A stretch of DNA of 24,461 nt from JANWHF01 sp036276235 (GTDB lineage Bacteria; Planctomycetota; Phycisphaerae; Tepidisphaerales; Tepidisphaeraceae), in assembly GCA_036276235.1 (NCBI GenBank), contig DATBDZ010000468.1, positions 1 through 24,461 of the forward strand. Reading direction: 5' to 3'. Made by a program: the position numbers and the translations under genes. The notes beneath the pieces were generated by a model. The model made no database searches, was not told where the DNA came from, and was given only the letters and a program-made list of their open reading frames with translations. Below, in pieces: positions 22,873-24,461 of the stretch (position 1 is its first letter; every line of letters begins with the position of its first letter).

Positions 22873-22917
22873 CGCACCGAACGGAAAACGGCGGAAAAAA
22901 TCCCGTCGATTGCATTT

Positions 22918-22980
22918 TGTAGGGTGGGTGAACTCGCCCACCATCTGTCGCTCGTGGTGGGCGAGTACACCCACCCTACA
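22918..22980. repeat. 26-bp-arm inverted repeat with TGTAGGGTGGGTG ends
   Basis: TGTAGGGTGGGTG-A-ACTCGCCCACCA pairs with TGGTGGGCGAGT-A-CACCCACCCTACA, leaving one A/A mismatch, around an 11-nt TCTGTCGCTCG loop. No ORF lies within it. Confidence 0.85.
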
Positions 22981-22993
22981 GAACCGCGGAAAA

Positions 22994-23049
22994 CGGCGGG
23001 ATAAATCCCGCCCTACATCGGGCAGCGTAGGGCGGGATTTATCCCGCCG
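22994..23049. repeat. Perfect 23-bp inverted repeat with GGCGGGATAAATCCCGCC arms
   Basis: The 23-bp arm at 22994-23016 (CGGCGGGATAAATCCCGCCC then TAC) is the exact inverse of 23027-23049, with a 10-nt loop. Each arm is itself palindromic (GGCGGGATaaATCCCGCC), so two alternative folds are possible. A degenerate single arm (CGGCGGAAAAAATCCCGTCG) lies near 22890. It sits 39 bp past the argD stop and may form that transcript's end. Confidence 0.85.
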
Positions 23050-23088
23050 ACTATGCCGCGGGTCGCATGTTCAACACACACGCACACC

Positions 23089-24309
23089 CTAAAGCCCGGC
23101 GATCAACTCCGTCACCAGATCCAAACCCTGGTCCCACATCGCTTTGTCGATATTAATCGGCGGGGCGATGCGAATTACTTTCTTCGCGGTCAAATTAACC
23201 ACCAACCCGCGCCCCAGGGCTTTGTCCATAAACTGCTCGGGGGGGTCCTTGAGTTCGATGCCGATGAAGAGCCCGCGGCCGCGAACACTGGCGATTTTGT
23301 TGCGGATCGAGGCCTCGTTCTTGAGCCGCGCCATGCCGTATTCGCCAAGGGCGGCGGCACTTTCGACCAGCCGATCGCGATCGATGATGTCGAAGATTGT
23401 CTTGGAGACGGTCGCGCAGATTCCATTGCCGCCTAAGGTTGATCCATGCTTGCCGGGGCCGAAGATTTGAGCGATGTGCGGCTTGGCATACATAACGCCA
23501 ACCGGCAGCCCGCCTCCGACGGCTTTGCCAAGCGTCATGATATCCGGCTCGATCGTCTTGCCGGCGGCGTCGCGGAAATGCTGGTGGGCAAACCACCGTC
23601 CCGTCCGGCCGCACCCGGTCCAGACTTCGTCGAAGATCAGCGTGAGCCCGCGCTTGTCGCACAGCTCGCGAATCTTCTGGACATATCCCTCGGGATAAAG
23701 ATTGATGCCGCCTTCACCCTGGATCGGCTCAAGCATGATGCCGGCGGTGTGCTCATCGACCGCCCGCTCCAACGCGTCAAAATTCCCAGCCTCGACCTGA
23801 TCGAACCCGGGAACATCGGGCTCAAATCCCTGGCGAATCGCGGGATTCCCCGTCGCCGCGATCATCGCGAGCGTGCGGCCATGAAAGCTGTGCGCCAACG
23901 TGATGATCTTCCAGCGATGGATCGCGTGCTGATTGCCGCGCAATCGCGCCAGCTTGCAGGCGGCTTCGTTGGCCTCGGCGCCGCTATGGCAGAAAAACGC
24001 CTGGCCGGCAAAAGCATGTTTGTTCAACCGATCCGCCAGCTCGATCTGCGGCTCGGTGTAGAAGGTATTGCCGACATGCCAGAGCGTCTGCGCCTGCTTG
24101 GTCGCGGCGGCAACCAGCTCCGGATTGCAATGTCCCAGGATTCCGCCGCCAAAGCCGGCGAAGAGATCGAGATAACGTTTGCCGTCCGAATCCCAGACCC
24201 AGCACCCTTCGCCGCGCGCCATGACGATGGGCTGACGGGCGTAATTGGGAATGAGCACCTGCTTGCCCTTCTCGAGCAGCCGCTGAGTTTGTGCGGTGGG
24301 TTCAGACAT
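23089..24309 (-). CDS. argD: Acetylornithine/class-III aminotransferase, ArgD-type
   Basis: A PLP-dependent class-III aminotransferase, expected to convert N-acetylglutamate semialdehyde to N-acetylornithine in arginine synthesis; cytoplasmic. At 406 residues it has the usual length. Visible features are YLDLFAGFGGGILGH (48-60), the PLP phosphate-binding CHSGAEANEAA (107-117), SFHGRTLAM, LEPIQGEGG with Glu194, FDEVWTGCGRTG with Asp227, and the Schiff-base lysine in TLGKAVGGGLP (Lys262), followed by HGSTLGGNG. The start at 24309 has AAGGAA about ten bases upstream. No other arginine gene is present in the window, so the substrate within the class-III family (acetylornithine, succinylornithine, ornithine or GABA) is not proven; ArgD is the best match from motifs. 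Downstream lies a ~400-bp block of palindromic repeats. Confidence 0.88.
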   Translation of the reverse strand: MSEPTAQTQRLLEKGKQVLIPNYARQPIVMARGEGCWVWDSDGKRYLDLFAGFGGGILGHCNPELVAAATKQAQTLWHVGNTFYTEPQIELADRLNKHAFAGQAFFCHSGAEANEAACKLARLRGNQHAIHRWKIITLAHSFHGRTLAMIAATGNPAIRQGFEPDVPGFDQVEAGNFDALERAVDEHTAGIMLEPIQGEGGINLYPEGYVQKIRELCDKRGLTLIFDEVWTGCGRTGRWFAHQHFRDAAGKTIEPDIMTLGKAVGGGLPVGVMYAKPHIAQIFGPGKHGSTLGGNGICATVSKTIFDIIDRDRLVESAAALGEYGMARLKNEASIRNKIASVRGRGLFIGIELKDPPEQFMDKALGRGLVVNLTAKKVIRIAPPINIDKAMWDQGLDLVTELIAGL

Positions 24310-24430
24310 CGGTCGCGTTCCTTTTCAACAACGAGCGAAGGATACCAGATTTTTCTGCGTGGAAAAGTAGATGATAGGCATGGAGATGATGCACCGAATG
24401 CGATTTGCGAAAGCGGCAATGTTTTTGAGA

Positions 24431-24461
24431 ACCCTCTCCCCTGTACTCAGGGGAGAGGGCA
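24431..24461. repeat. Half family A-like hairpin at the right edge
   Basis: CCCTCTCCCCTG-TACT-CAGGGGAGAGGG is a perfect 12-bp stem with a TACT loop (24432-24459). It has the same layout as a family-A half but with divergent arms. Whether a second half follows cannot be seen. Confidence 0.6.

Overview
The window looks like a chromosomal segment of a planctomycete. This rests on recognised families: a DUF1587/1595/1592/1588/1585 cytochrome-type protein next to a Tat-exported DUF1552 protein, a LEPR-XLL-like N-terminus on an SdrD-B-repeat surface protein, a PEP-CTERM protein, and a broken small membrane protein ending in the CxxCGYDxRATPxRCPECG zinc ribbon typical of planctomycetes. A Phycisphaerae/Tepidisphaeraceae affiliation is a guess from overall character. 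The DNA is GC-rich, apart from the AT-richer left 2.9 kb.

Layout. Positions 1-2950 are a decayed, repeat-rich accessory stretch: two frameshifted small genes, one PEP-CTERM gene flanked by two diverged but collinear copies of a ~216-bp non-coding element, and three different inverted-repeat families. Positions 2952-8138 (minus strand) hold a four-gene cluster: an exported amicyanin-like cupredoxin, a lipoprotein paralogue without the copper site, a membrane sensor with HAMP and SpoIIE-type phosphatase domains, and an alginate-export-type outer-membrane porin. Positions 8565-12087 (plus strand) hold enolase, a two-TM acidic protein of unknown function, and TsaB. Positions 12469-15574 (minus) hold a zinc-ribbon/DUF4190 membrane protein and the SdrD-B surface protein. 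Positions 15999-22691 (minus) are a probable operon: lipoprotein of unknown function, parvulin-type PPIase lipoprotein, DUF1592 protein, DUF1552 protein. Positions 23089-24309 (minus) encode an acetylornithine-type aminotransferase (ArgD).

Short palindromic repeats are scattered between, and in two cases inside, these genes. Family A is a roughly 108-bp head-to-head double hairpin built on a CCGGTACTCCGG core. Family B is a ~75-bp hairpin with GGTACTCCGAAGCATCTGG arms. Others include a CGGGCANTGCCCG mini-hairpin and several long perfect inverted repeats. The most notable observation is that family A lies in frame inside two unrelated proteins, read in the same frame both times, giving nearly the same ~36-residue insert. 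This resembles the protein-coding palindromic elements known from Rickettsia. No transposase, RAYT gene, CRISPR array, rRNA or convincing tRNA was seen.
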